Source: Verrucomicrobiota bacterium (GTDB lineage Bacteria > Verrucomicrobiota > Verrucomicrobiia > Limisphaerales > J093). Taken from it: a stretch of 64,000 nt of DNA. This document shows, in pieces, positions 34,181 to 43,584 of this stretch (the first letter of the stretch is position 1; each line of letters opens with the position of its first letter). Location: contig JADJWF010000004.1 in NCBI GenBank assembly GCA_016716505.1, forward strand, positions 762,475 through 826,474, written 5' to 3'. The translations under genes and the position numbers were made by a program. The notes under the pieces were generated by a model. That model was not told where the DNA came from, searched no databases, and was given only the letters and a program-made list of their open reading frames with translations.

Positions 34181-35040
34181 GGTTGCGCGCTGTTGGAGCG
34201 GATCAGTTCGAGCAGTTCGGAAGGACGCGCGAATCCGGCGGACACCGCGATTTCGCGCAGCGTCTGACTGCCGTTGGCCGTGATGCCGCGGGCCGCGAGA
34301 CGCGCCAGGACTTTGTCCAGCGCCAGGCTCTCGTCGGTGCAGAATTGTTCAAGCGTCTTGCGGCCCGGCCCACCGCCGGCACCCTGCCCGCCGCGTCCCA
34401 GACCCTGTCCGCTGCCCCGATCGCCGCTCGCCACGATGATTTCATACACCCGTTGCGCGGACAGCCCGGCGCCGGCGGCGATCTTCTCGACAACCGTGCC
34501 CTGCGCGAAGCCTTTGACGCCGCGCGCTTCCAAACGCGCCACCGCTGTCTCCACCGGGACACCGGCTTTCTCGGCAAGTTCGCGGAGGGTCAGCAATTCC
34601 GCGTGCGGAATCGGCGCCCGGTCAGCCGGAGAATCCCAGCTTTGCTTCAGGTCTTCATTCCACGCCAGCAGCGTGGAGAAGGGCGGCACGGCGAGGCGGG
34701 TGCCGGCGAAAACACCGGCGACAATCAACAACGCCACCGCCCACTCCCAACGAAAGCCAATCCGGCGGCTGAGGCGGTCCTTGAAGTAGCTCACCATCGG
34801 TCGCCAGTTGAACGCCACGTGAAAGATGGTCACGAGGAGGAATAGCGTGCTGAACCAGATGTGGAGCCCGGCCCATTCCGTCTTGCGGAGGCCGAGAATG
34901 TTCCAGTTGGTCCAGTTCGCGATCCGGCCGGGTGGGGCGGCAAACAGGACGATGCCGGTCACCACCAGAATTACGAAAGAGCCGGCGATGAGCACCGAGG
35001 TCAGCGCGCGCCATTGGAATCGTCGGGAAGGATGATGCAT
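34177..35040 (-). CDS. DUF4405-type membrane protein with helical repeats
   Basis: A 287-residue protein. Three hydrophobic helices occupy the first 115 residues (TSVLIAGSFVILVVTGIVLF; HIWFSTLFLLVTIFHVAFNW; WAVALLIVAGVFAGTRL). His residues in the second (HIWF and FHVAFNW) are spaced as haem b ligands in cytochrome b-like DUF4405 proteins. The soluble C-terminal part holds three related helical modules of the pattern TLRELAEKAGVPVETAVARL, separated by a Gly-rich linker. With the adjacent c-haem protein it may form a small electron-transfer or sensing pair. Confidence 0.83.
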   Translation of the reverse strand: MHHPSRRFQWRALTSVLIAGSFVILVVTGIVLFAAPPGRIANWTNWNILGLRKTEWAGLHIWFSTLFLLVTIFHVAFNWRPMVSYFKDRLSRRIGFRWEWAVALLIVAGVFAGTRLAVPPFSTLLAWNEDLKQSWDSPADRAPIPHAELLTLRELAEKAGVPVETAVARLEARGVKGFAQGTVVEKIAAGAGLSAQRVYEIIVASGDRGSGQGLGRGGQGAGGGPGRKTLEQFCTDESLALDKVLARLAARGITANGSQTLREIAVSAGFARPSELLELIRSNSAQP

Positions 35041-35044
35041 AAAC

Positions 35045-35479
35045 TTACAGCGAAAGCCGGCGGTGTTCCCGCAACATGCACTTGCTCATCACCACCTTCA
35101 GGCCGGCGGCCCGCGCCTGGTCGGCGGCGGCGTTGTGGGCGATGCCGTCCTGCATCCAGATGACCTTGGCGCCGATTGCGATGGCGTCAGCCACGATCGC
35201 CGGCACGGCGTCCGGCTTGCGAAAGATGTCCACGATGTCCACCGGCACGGGCACCTCGCGCAAGCTGGGGTAGGCCCGTTCGCCCAGCACCTCGGAGAGG
35301 TTGGGGTTCACCGGGATGATCCGGTAGCCCGCTTGTTGGAGGTAGGCGGCCACGCGGTGACTGTCGCGATCTGGTTTGTCCGACAAACCGACCACGGCAA
35401 CCGTTTTGTAGCGGGTCAGAATCTCTCGCACCTCCTCGGAGGTGGCGTTCTTCAGCGGCAGTTCGCAAGACTCGTGCAT
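35045..35479 (-). CDS. CoA-binding-domain protein (YccU-like)
   Basis: A 144-residue single Rossmann-fold domain of the CoA-binding family also found in succinyl-CoA synthetase. Visible are VAVVGLSDKPDRDSHRVAAYLQQAGYRIIPVNP (about 28-60), VDIVDIFRKPDAVPAIV, and IWMQDGIAHNAAADQARAAGLKVVMSKCMLREH. The family is widespread, small and of unsettled function. It starts 4 bp beyond the DUF4405 end on the same strand, so co-transcription is possible but the functions need not be linked. Confidence 0.88.
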   Translation of the reverse strand: MHESCELPLKNATSEEVREILTRYKTVAVVGLSDKPDRDSHRVAAYLQQAGYRIIPVNPNLSEVLGERAYPSLREVPVPVDIVDIFRKPDAVPAIVADAIAIGAKVIWMQDGIAHNAAADQARAAGLKVVMSKCMLREHRRLSL

Positions 35480-35587
35480 CGCAGTGGCTATCGTGCGCCG
35501 GTCAAAATCGCCGGCGCATGCAGGTCAGCGAGCCAGCGCCTCGGGAAAGGTTACAAGACCGTTCCGCAACGCCGAAGTCGCGGGGGG

Positions 35588-38500
35588 TTACGGTGGCAGG
35601 AGGAGGCACAGTTCGGCCACCGCCGCCCACGGTCCGTTGACGTGCCCCGAGTTCGCGATCAGGCGGACCGCGTGGACGGTCACGGGTTGAGCAAACCGCG
35701 CGGTCTTGAGGTCAGGCGTGGCCGGAAAGGTTCCCTCCGCCAATGGCGGATCCCACCGCGTGCCGTCGCGGCTCACTTGAACCGCGTACTCCTTGATCCA
35801 GCCATTGCGGTTGCCGTCCTGACGCGGCAGGACCGTGAGGCCCGCCAGCCGGGTCGGCTCGGCGAACTCGAGCGTGAGCTGGTGGGGAAAGCCAGCCGCC
35901 AGGTCGCCCCAAGCGGTGTGCCACATCGTCGTCGGGTCGCCGTCAATTGCTAGTTCCGCCTCGTGGCCTTCATGCTCGCTGCTGGCATGGATGACGCGGA
36001 CGGCTTTCCGGGCCGCCTGCCGCGGAGGGGCGATGAGGCTCTGGATGTGGTCGGCGGTGAAGTCGGTCTGGGGCGCGAACTTCGGCGAGTCCATGTAGGC
36101 CAGCAGGCTGGCGCGCATCTGCCTGCTCACCGGATCGTCGGCGTCGCGCGTGAGGTCAAAGCCGCAGATGATGACCTCGCCCGCGCCGACCTTGCCCTCG
36201 ACGACGAGGCCGAGCGGACGCGCGGTGAACCAGTCGTCAATGACGCGCACGATCGGCTCGGTGGCCTTCGGCAGCAAATCCAGCCGCAGCGCGCCGGCGC
36301 GGTGGATGAGATACCACCATTGCCAGTTGCTGTGGAACTCGGTCGGGAACTCTGCGAGCGCGGGATGCTGCGGGTCGCAAAGGATGCCGAGCGTGGTGGG
36401 TGCCTGGCGGCTGGTCCAGGCGGTGTTCCAGAAGATGCTTGAGAAGCCGAGCTTCACCGGCGCGGACTCGAAGTTGCGGACGGCCTTGCCGGGCAGGGTG
36501 AGCAGCAGCTTGCCACCGGATGCGAGGTGTTGTCGGGCCGCGTCGTCGAACTGCGCGGTGACGAGGATGTCCTTCGCCGGCTCGGTCTTCGGCTCCGCGG
36601 GATAGACCCAGATGTCCCAATCGTTGACGAACGACAGGCCCGGAGCTTCGCGACTTCGCGACGTTGGCGCGGCATTGACCACCAAGCGGTATCTCCCCGG
36701 AGCCGCCACGTGCTTCAGCGCGATCCGGATTGGCCCGACCTGGCTCAAGCCCCCAGCCGGAATGGTCTTCGCGTCAAACTGGTTTCGCGCGGGGAGATGT
36801 GCCTCGTCGCTTTGCAGGTGCCAGACCACGACAGCGTTGGTCAGCGGCGTTCCCCCAAAATGCGCCACCTCGATCTCCGCCTCCAGGGTCTCCTCCGTCG
36901 TGAACACCCGCTTCTTCAACCGCGCCAGCGGCACGGTCGCGTTGCAGAACCGGCTGTATTCCGTCGCCGTCACGTAGCCTTTCTCCTCCCAGAACGGATC
37001 GAGCACGCCGACGAGCGCGGTGCCCTGGCCGGGGAAATCGTGCAGGTCCAGCAACTGGAAGCCGCCCATGCCCGGCGTGCGCAGCGCCGACTCGATGTCC
37101 TCCTTGTAGCAGAGCGTCTGGAGCCTGCCGGACGCCAGGAGGAACTGCTTCGCCAGCCCGCCCAGGCCGTTCTGTTCCAGGCGATCGCGGAAGATCTCGA
37201 AGTTCCGCGGCTTGAGGTAGCCGGTGTATTTCGGGATTTCGTCGAAGTTCGGATAGACGCACCACTGGCCGATTTCGTGGCTGATGACCGGCACCTTGCG
37301 CGCGGCGATGTAATCGCGGTAGTCGCTGGTCGTTTCCGGCGGCCTGGCGTTGATGCGCGAGTTCAGGCCGCCGCCCCACGCCTGGATGCGCGGATCGGGC
37401 GTGACGTGGAACTGGTTCTCCGGCAACTGCGGCCAGCCAGAGCCACTCGTCCAGAGCCGGCGCGAATCCTTGGCCTTGAAGTGCTCGACGTATTTGGCGA
37501 GCCAGTCGTTGGCGTTGCGCCCGCCCGGCTCGTTGCCGTGGGCCATCAGGATAAAGGAAGGATGGTTGCCGTAGTATTTCAGGATGCGGTCGGTCTCGTC
37601 ATAAACCCACTGGTCCACCGGCTTGCCGTCGCCGAGGGTCGTGGACTGGTTGGGCCAGCAGGTCTCGATCTGGAAATACATGCCGAGTTCGTCCGCCGCC
37701 TGGAACGCGGGCTCCGGCGGACACCAGGAATGAAAGCGCAGCAGGTTCAGCCCGTAGCTTTTCGCGACACGGAGGATGCGCCGCCACTCCTCAACCTCCA
37801 TTGGCGGATGGCCGGTCTTGGGGAAGATGGCGCATTCCAGCGTGCCGCGGAGGAAGGTCTTCCGGCCGTTGATGGTGAGTTGGGTGCCGGAGGTGGAGAC
37901 GTCGCGCAGGCCGAACGTGACGGTACGCGTCGAGCCATTGGGCAGGGCGGCGACCAGTTGGTATTGCTGGGGACTGAACTCGTCCCACAAGCCCAACCCC
38001 GGCAGGTCGCCAGCCGGAATGGACCAACCGAATTGGGTGGACTCGGTGCCCCAGACCACCGGGAAACTGAGCCGTCGAGGTTGCGGGGTGAAGGCTGTCG
38101 TCTCCGGAGCCGGCAGCGGGCCGAAGAGCAGCGAAACTTGGCCGTGCTGAAGCGGCCCGACCTCGCCAGCGTTGCGAATCACGCCCTCGACGCGGAAGGT
38201 CCGGGCGGCGGCGTCGGGTTTGATCTGCAGGTCATCAATCCACACCAGCGGCGTCGTACGCAACTCGATCTTCCCGACGATCCCGTTCCAGTTCCCCTGC
38301 GTGTGGTCGGTGATGCCATGCGAGTTCTCGCCGATGTCCACGATGCGGCGGTTGTCCACGCGGATGCTGACGGTGTGCTGGCCGGGAGGCAGGCTGGCCG
38401 CCGGTCCGACGATGCCCAGATCGTATTCATGCGGGGTGGATAGCGAGTGGTTGGTGCCGATGAGCCGGCCATCCACCCAGACGCGGCTTTCCCAATGCAC

Positions 38501-38923
38501 GCGCTCCAGGAACAGCACGACGCGCTGGCCCGCCCAGTCCGGGGGGATCTCGATCTCGCGCTGGAACCATGCCGCGCCCGCGTAGTACTTCTCCGGCTGG
38601 AGCCAGAACGGCACCTTCACGTTGCCCGGCTGGCGATACTTCGCGTATTCCGGTGCGGTGAAGAAAGACGTGTCCGCGATGCCGCCGGTCCATTGGGTGT
38701 CCACCGTCACGTCGTCGCCGATGCCCGCCGCCGGCAGCGAGCCGGGCAGCGTGAACTTCTCCGGGAGCGCCCGCTCGAACCATCGCTCGCCGAGGCCGGC
38801 ATCCGCGCGGTCGAGGGCGAAGCGCCACTCGCCGGCGAGCGAACGGACCTGCTCGGCCCGGCCGATCGCAACGAGACAGGCCGACAGCAGGACTGTTTCA
38901 AGAAATGCGGTTGAAATTCTCAT
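35588..38923 (-). CDS. Exported GH2-family glycosidase with F5/8C domain
   Basis: A very large secreted glycoside hydrolase of 1111 residues, using the ATG at 38923 next to the signal peptide STAFLETVLLSACLVAIGRA. Domain order: a GH2 sugar-binding jelly roll (about 30-230), an immunoglobulin-like domain, and a TIM barrel (about 350-640) with acid/base Glu465 in HGNEPGG and likely nucleophile Glu550 in ISHEIGQW. A long beta-rich region follows, and a C-terminal F5/8 type C (CBM32-like) domain (about 960-1111, WHTAWGDLAAGFPHQLTLEF). Retaining beta-galactosidase, mannosidase or glucuronidase activity is possible. It fits a polysaccharide-degrading life style. Confidence 0.88.
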   Translation of the reverse strand: MRISTAFLETVLLSACLVAIGRAEQVRSLAGEWRFALDRADAGLGERWFERALPEKFTLPGSLPAAGIGDDVTVDTQWTGGIADTSFFTAPEYAKYRQPGNVKVPFWLQPEKYYAGAAWFQREIEIPPDWAGQRVVLFLERVHWESRVWVDGRLIGTNHSLSTPHEYDLGIVGPAASLPPGQHTVSIRVDNRRIVDIGENSHGITDHTQGNWNGIVGKIELRTTPLVWIDDLQIKPDAAARTFRVEGVIRNAGEVGPLQHGQVSLLFGPLPAPETTAFTPQPRRLSFPVVWGTESTQFGWSIPAGDLPGLGLWDEFSPQQYQLVAALPNGSTRTVTFGLRDVSTSGTQLTINGRKTFLRGTLECAIFPKTGHPPMEVEEWRRILRVAKSYGLNLLRFHSWCPPEPAFQAADELGMYFQIETCWPNQSTTLGDGKPVDQWVYDETDRILKYYGNHPSFILMAHGNEPGGRNANDWLAKYVEHFKAKDSRRLWTSGSGWPQLPENQFHVTPDPRIQAWGGGLNSRINARPPETTSDYRDYIAARKVPVISHEIGQWCVYPNFDEIPKYTGYLKPRNFEIFRDRLEQNGLGGLAKQFLLASGRLQTLCYKEDIESALRTPGMGGFQLLDLHDFPGQGTALVGVLDPFWEEKGYVTATEYSRFCNATVPLARLKKRVFTTEETLEAEIEVAHFGGTPLTNAVVVWHLQSDEAHLPARNQFDAKTIPAGGLSQVGPIRIALKHVAAPGRYRLVVNAAPTSRSREAPGLSFVNDWDIWVYPAEPKTEPAKDILVTAQFDDAARQHLASGGKLLLTLPGKAVRNFESAPVKLGFSSIFWNTAWTSRQAPTTLGILCDPQHPALAEFPTEFHSNWQWWYLIHRAGALRLDLLPKATEPIVRVIDDWFTARPLGLVVEGKVGAGEVIICGFDLTRDADDPVSRQMRASLLAYMDSPKFAPQTDFTADHIQSLIAPPRQAARKAVRVIHASSEHEGHEAELAIDGDPTTMWHTAWGDLAAGFPHQLTLEFAEPTRLAGLTVLPRQDGNRNGWIKEYAVQVSRDGTRWDPPLAEGTFPATPDLKTARFAQPVTVHAVRLIANSGHVNGPWAAVAELCLLLPP

Positions 38924-39108
38924 GGGAATCGTTGCAAGCGGTAGCCTACCGCGAGCCGGCGGGCAGCAGGAAGTCAGAACAAGTCGCCGCAGGCTGACCG
39001 CGGCCGGACCTTGCCCAGCCTGCGAATCGGTCGGAATGAACCGGCAACATCGGACAACGGCCGTCCAGCCCGCCTCTACGGCGCGGGACGGCGCCAGGGC
39101 GCACGGAT

Positions 39109-40005
39109 TCAGGCCGGCGTTTGGTAGGCCAGCCAAAGGGCGCGGAAGTAGCGCATGACGCGCAGCGGGTCGGCGCTCTCGGGAATCTCCGCGAGACAGA
39201 AGCTCGAATAGCTGATGGCGTTGAGCCGCGTCAGGAGCCGCCGCCACGGATATTCTTCGAGAAACAGATCCCTCAGATGCACCTCGACGATCTTGTCCTT
39301 CACGAGGTCGAAGTTGGCGTCGAAGCCCGGCCCGGCGAGGTCGGTCTGATTGGAGTTCCAACAAACGCCGACTTGAGGGTGATCGGCGGCGTCCATGATC
39401 GTCTTGATGTGGGGGAGCAGCGACGTGCCCGTGCCGTGAACCTCGAGCCGAATCTGCTGCCCGTAGCCCGCCGCAAAATCGCCCAACTCGTGCAGCGCAG
39501 CGCCGATCTGGGCAAGGGTCTCCTCGACGGGCACCTCCCGCGGCAGCGCGTTGGGGCGTACCTTCACCCCGGACGCCCCGACGTCGTGGGCAAGGACGAT
39601 GTATTCTTTGGTCGCTTCGATGTCGCGACGCAGTTTGGCGGAATCCGGCGTGTGATAGTCAAAGGCGCTGCCGAGGCCAAACAGTTCCACCTTCGAGTCG
39701 GCAAACCGTTGCTTCACCTCCGCGCGTTGGGCGGCGGAGAGCTCCACCTCGACCTTGTGCGCGTGCGTGGTGCGCAACTCGACGCCCTCGAAGCCGGTGG
39801 CCTCGCAATGCTTGATGATCGTGGGCACGTCCCAATCTTTGGCCAGGTTGTAGGTGACCAGCCCGAGGCGCATCCGGCGCTGTCCGGGAGCCGGCTCGGC
39901 GGCGGTCAACGAGGGTGTGGCAGACCAAGCACCGAGAAGGCTGGAGGCGGCCAGCAGGCCGGTGGACTGGAAGAACTGGCGGCGGGTCGGGAACGCGGAG
40001 TTCAT
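39109..40005 (-). CDS. Tat-exported sugar isomerase/epimerase (AP-endonuclease 2 fold)
   Basis: A 298-residue protein using the ATG at 40005. A Tat-like signal TRRQFFQSTGLLAASSLLG starts at about residue 7. The remainder is a xylose-isomerase-like TIM barrel: RLGLVTYNLAKDWDV, GFEGVELRTTHAHKVE, GVKVRPNA, IRLEVHGTGTS and VGVCWNSNQTDL, with acidic and His residues placed as metal ligands. Family members include tagatose epimerases and the exported isomerases that act with Gfo/Idh/MocA oxidoreductases in keto-sugar chemistry. It may share a transcript with the GH2 gene downstream, 185 bp away. Confidence 0.87.
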   Translation of the reverse strand: MNSAFPTRRQFFQSTGLLAASSLLGAWSATPSLTAAEPAPGQRRMRLGLVTYNLAKDWDVPTIIKHCEATGFEGVELRTTHAHKVEVELSAAQRAEVKQRFADSKVELFGLGSAFDYHTPDSAKLRRDIEATKEYIVLAHDVGASGVKVRPNALPREVPVEETLAQIGAALHELGDFAAGYGQQIRLEVHGTGTSLLPHIKTIMDAADHPQVGVCWNSNQTDLAGPGFDANFDLVKDKIVEVHLRDLFLEEYPWRRLLTRLNAISYSSFCLAEIPESADPLRVMRYFRALWLAYQTPA

Positions 40006-40749
40006 GCGGGCGAGGAAAAGAGGTCTGCGCCGCCAAGGCAAGCTTCATCGCGGGGGAAGAGACCGGTGCCCACGGCTGATTCGCCTCGTCCTGGGTAGGT
40101 GGCGACGGGACCGGCGCGGGGCTGACCTGACGCAACCCTTGCCGGGCCTTGGCTGGCGTCGGGCAGGAAAACGGGTCGCGCGCCCCAAGTTCGCTGGGTG
40201 CGGTCTGACGGAGTCGGTCGGCCGCAACCTTGGAAAGTGTCGCGCTGACGCCGTACCGATGGCCCGAGTGAGAAGGGGCGAAGGTTGGTGGCTCACATCC
40301 GCTTTTGAGCATGTCGGGCCGGATGGCGCCGCACTTCCTTTGCTCCGGATAAGCGCCGTTGGCCGAATGCGCAGGCTCACCGGCCGCGCCCCAGCGTCAG
40401 GCGGAACCGGCGAGCTTTTCAGGAATGATGGGCCGATTTATGGAACCCATCCGCAGCTTGACAGACGGCTTTCAAGAGCCTAGTTACCCATGGGTCAGCG
40501 AGCGCAGGGCTCGGAACCTTGCAACTGACCAGGCTCCTTCGGGTGAAGGAACGAGTTCCGGTGGGTATTGGCGAATGAACCGTGTGCCGTCGCCGATCCC
40601 GCCGGTTCCTTTTATTGGGGAGCGCAATCGCACTTTTCCCCCGGCGAAAGCCGACGGTGACTCCTCACAAAGCGGGCTGCGGTCGCCCGGTTTCGGATTT
40701 CAAGTTGAAGTCCACCGGCTGGCCGCCAGACTTCCCAAGCCGACTTGCG
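40006..40749. other. Leader/intergenic region before sucC
   Basis: These 744 bp lie between divergent genes. No open frame has protein character. At 40458-40463 a perfect TTGACA is followed after 17 bp by TAGTTA, a candidate sucC promoter with a poor -10 box. If it is used, the sucC leader would be about 250 nt, with some self-complementary stretches (for example CTCCTTCGGGTGAAGGA near 40544), but I recognise no riboswitch class. Confidence 0.35.
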
Positions 40750-41964
40750 ATGAACATCCACGAATATCAAGCCAAGCAGCTTCTCCGGGGTTTCGGCGTT
40801 CCGATTCCGCCCGGCGAAGCCGTCACGACCGCCGAACAGGCCCGCGTCGCCGCCGGGAAGCTCCTGGCGGCCGGTGCCACGCAGTTGGTCGTCAAGGCCC
40901 AGATTCACGCCGGCGGCCGCGGCAAGGGTACCTTCAAGAACGGTTTCCAGGGCGGCGTCAAACTCGCCCGCTCGGCCGACGAGGTTCACCATTTCGCCAG
41001 CCAGATGCTGGGTCAGGTGCTGGTGACCAAACAGACCGGGCCGGAGGGACGGCTGGTTTCGACGCTCTTTGTCGCCGACGCGCCCGAGATCGTGAAAGAG
41101 CACTACCTTGCCGTGTTGCTCGATCGAGGGAGCGCGCGCCCGCTGCTGATGGCCAGCGCCGAGGGAGGCGTGGACATCGAGGAAGTCGCCGCCCATTCAC
41201 CCGGGAAGATCATCAAGGAGCCGGTGGACCCGTTGCTCGGCTTGCAGCCACACCAAGCCCGGCGGGTGGCGGTTGCGCTGGGGTTGCGGGGCGACCTGAT
41301 TGCGCCGGCGGCGAAGCTCTTCCTGGGGGTGTATCGCGCATGGTGGGAATGCGATGCTTCCCTCGTCGAAATCAATCCGCTGGCCGTGGTCGGCGGCCCC
41401 GGTGGGAAGCAAACGGTCATGGCGGTGGATGCGAAAATCTCCCTCGACGACAACGGCCTCTTTCGCCACCCGGACATTGTGGCCATGCGCGACTTGGCGG
41501 AGGAATCGCCGCTGGAAGTTGAGGCCAGCCGGTTCGCGTTGAACTACATCAAGCTGGACGGCTCCATCGCCTGCCTCGTCAACGGTGCCGGTCTCGCGAT
41601 GGCCACGATGGACATCATCAAGCACTATGGCGGCGAGCCGGCGAACTTCCTCGATGTCGGCGGCGGCGCGAGCGTGGAGCAGGTGACGGCAGCCTTCCGG
41701 ATCATCATGAAGGACCCGCACGTGAAAGCCATCCTGGTGAACATTTTCGGCGGAATCATGGACTGCGACGTCATTGCACGCGGCATCGTGGCTGCCGTTC
41801 GGGAGACCGCCCTCAACCTCCCGCTGGTGGTTCGCCTTGAGGGCAACAACGTTCAGGCCGGCAAACTGACCCTCGGTGCCTCGGGGCTGCCCATCATCAG
41901 CGGAACCACCATGGCGGACGCCGCAAAGAAAGTCGTGGCGGCGGCAGCCCGGCGGGGGGCGTAG
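40750..41964 (+). CDS. sucC: Succinate-CoA ligase, beta subunit
   Basis: A 404-residue TCA-cycle enzyme subunit that makes ATP (or GTP) from succinyl-CoA with the alpha subunit SucD. The start MNIHEYQAKQLLRGFGV is diagnostic. The ATP-grasp domain includes HAGGRGKGTFK (about 56-66) and EINPLAVV. The C-terminal ligase domain shows GAGLAMATMDIIKHYGG, NFLDVGGGA, NIFGGIMDCD and RLEGNN. Normally sucD follows directly; here the next gene is an unrelated membrane protein and a hairpin follows the stop, so sucD must lie elsewhere. Confidence 0.95.
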   Translation: MNIHEYQAKQLLRGFGVPIPPGEAVTTAEQARVAAGKLLAAGATQLVVKAQIHAGGRGKGTFKNGFQGGVKLARSADEVHHFASQMLGQVLVTKQTGPEGRLVSTLFVADAPEIVKEHYLAVLLDRGSARPLLMASAEGGVDIEEVAAHSPGKIIKEPVDPLLGLQPHQARRVAVALGLRGDLIAPAAKLFLGVYRAWWECDASLVEINPLAVVGGPGGKQTVMAVDAKISLDDNGLFRHPDIVAMRDLAEESPLEVEASRFALNYIKLDGSIACLVNGAGLAMATMDIIKHYGGEPANFLDVGGGASVEQVTAAFRIIMKDPHVKAILVNIFGGIMDCDVIARGIVAAVRETALNLPLVVRLEGNNVQAGKLTLGASGLPIISGTTMADAAKKVVAAAARRGA

Positions 41965-41980
41965 CACCAACCCCTATCAG

Positions 41981-41998
41981 GGTGCGGATCACCGCACC
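41981..41998 (+). terminator. Hairpin 17 bp after sucC
   Basis: A perfect 7-bp stem GGTGCGG-ATCA-CCGCACC with a tetraloop follows the sucC stop. No T-tract follows, so it could be a weak or factor-assisted terminator or an RNA-stabilising hairpin. Confidence 0.4.
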
Positions 41999-42333
41999 GC
42001 GCGCGGACTGGTGACCACAACTGTGCTCGCAGGAGCGCTCTGCGACGCGTAGTTTTCGGCACGGCGGAGGTGGCACCCTCCGACGGTTCGGGGAAGGTTA
42101 CGATTGTCCCAAATCGGCGGGTAACAACCAATAAGGCCGCTACCCGCCCCTGTCTTTTCATTTGGGCCTGCACCGACGGCCGGATTTCCGGCGACTTCCC
42201 GGCCAACCTTTTTTCCGCCGCCCCATAGATGCCGGGTTTGCCCACTCCTCAACGGTGTGGCGTGGCAACGGCAGGCCCTTCCTTGGGTTTTGCCTTCATC
42301 GGCCCAAGGGAATCCGGCATAGTCCAGCCACAC
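41999..42333. other. Intergenic region before the CNNM genes
   Basis: About 335 bp with no coding signal of its own. A GGAGG-TGGCA-CCCTCC inverted repeat lies near 42065. The frame of the downstream membrane gene stays open from an ATG at 42229, so up to 105 bp here may be coding if that start is used. No RNA gene or clear promoter is seen. Confidence 0.35.
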
Positions 42334-43584
42334 GTGCCAGACACGCCGACATGGATTGCGCTGGGGGCCCTCGCCTGTGGCGGAGTCAGCTTCTTCTTTT
42401 CGCTGTCCGAGACGGCACTGTTTACGCTCAGCCCCTGGCAGGTGCGTCAACTGGCGGAAAAGGAGCCTCGCCGGGGCGCGGTGCTCGCCGAACTCCTCGC
42501 GCACCCGCAAGACGTGCTGGCGGCCATCGTGTTGGGGAACGTCTTCGCGAGCGCCGGGGTCGTGGCGGGCGCGCTCTGGCTGGTGGTGAACGCCGGCTGG
42601 CCCGGCTGGCTGGTGGTGCCCGCCGCGCTGCTGTTCCTGCTGGGGTTCGCCGAGGTGTTGCCGAAAACCCTCGCCGCGCGCGTGCCGGAGGTATGGGCGT
42701 TGCGCGTCGCCCGGCCGCTGCGGTGGTTCCGCCGGGTGAGCAAACCGGTTCGCTGGATCGGCCAACAGACGAGCGAGTTCCTCGCGGCGCGGCTGCTGCC
42801 GAAGTCGCTCAAGCCGGTCACGGGCGCGGCAGACGAAGACTATGCGGAACTGGTCGAACTGGCGTGCAAGCAGGGCGCGCTCGGACGCGGCCAGAAGGAC
42901 ATGATCCTCCAGATCCTCGCGCTGGACCGGCGCACGGCCAAGGACGTGATGCGGCCCCGCGCGCAGATGGACGCCCTGCCGGACGATCTGCCCGTGGAGG
43001 AAATGATCGCCGCCGCCCGCCGCCTGAAGCATCGGCGCCTGCCGCTGTATGACGGCAGCCTCGACTCGATTGCTGCGATTCTCAACGCGCAAAAGCTGCT
43101 GCTCGATCCGAACGCGGATTTCTCGGAAGTGGTGGAGTCGCCCTCCTTCGTGCCGGAGAGCATCAACCTGCTGCAATTGTTCAAGCGGCTGCAACGGTCC
43201 CGCCGCGGCGTGGCCATTGTGGTGGATGAATACGGCAGCACCGCCGGCATCGTGACGATCGAGGACATTCTCGGCAGCATGGTCGGCCACATCCGGGGCG
43301 AGGGCGAACCCGAAGGCTTCATTCTGGAGAAGGCCGGGGAGGGCCGCTGGCGGGTCAATGGCACCATGCGGCTGGAGGATTTTCGCCGCGAATTTCCCGA
43401 CGTGCCGGAACTTCCGGACGTGGACACGGTGGGAGGCTTGGTGGTGGCGGTCGCCGAATGTGTGCCGGCACCGGGGCAGTCGGTGGTCTATGGCGGCCTG
43501 CGCTGGACGGCCGCCGTGGCCGACGAACGGCGGGTGCGTGAAGTCCTGGTGGAACGGCTGGGGAAGGGAGGTGGAGCGCGATGA
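42334..43584 (+). CDS. CNNM/CBS-domain membrane protein 1 (CorC/HlyC type)
   Basis: About 416 residues from the GTG at 42334, which places the start six residues before the first membrane helix. An ATG at 42229 would add 35 residues without clear character. A DUF21/CNNM domain of three to four helices (about 5-130; SLSETALFTLS, FAEVLPKTLAAR) is followed by a CBS pair (about 195-310; VMRPRAQMDALPDD, VDEYGSTAGIVTIEDILGSMVG). A C-terminal CorC/HlyC FAD-PCMH-like domain ends it. The family is linked to magnesium or cobalt export. First of three tandem paralogues; its stop overlaps the next start by 4 bp. Confidence 0.88.
   Translation: MPDTPTWIALGALACGGVSFFFSLSETALFTLSPWQVRQLAEKEPRRGAVLAELLAHPQDVLAAIVLGNVFASAGVVAGALWLVVNAGWPGWLVVPAALLFLLGFAEVLPKTLAARVPEVWALRVARPLRWFRRVSKPVRWIGQQTSEFLAARLLPKSLKPVTGAADEDYAELVELACKQGALGRGQKDMILQILALDRRTAKDVMRPRAQMDALPDDLPVEEMIAAARRLKHRRLPLYDGSLDSIAAILNAQKLLLDPNADFSEVVESPSFVPESINLLQLFKRLQRSRRGVAIVVDEYGSTAGIVTIEDILGSMVGHIRGEGEPEGFILEKAGEGRWRVNGTMRLEDFRREFPDVPELPDVDTVGGLVVAVAECVPAPGQSVVYGGLRWTAAVADERRVREVLVERLGKGGGAR

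Noticed and set aside
40458..40486. TTGACA-17-TAGTTA as a sucC promoter
   Set aside because: The -10 box matches poorly, so it is kept only as a note in the intergenic entry.
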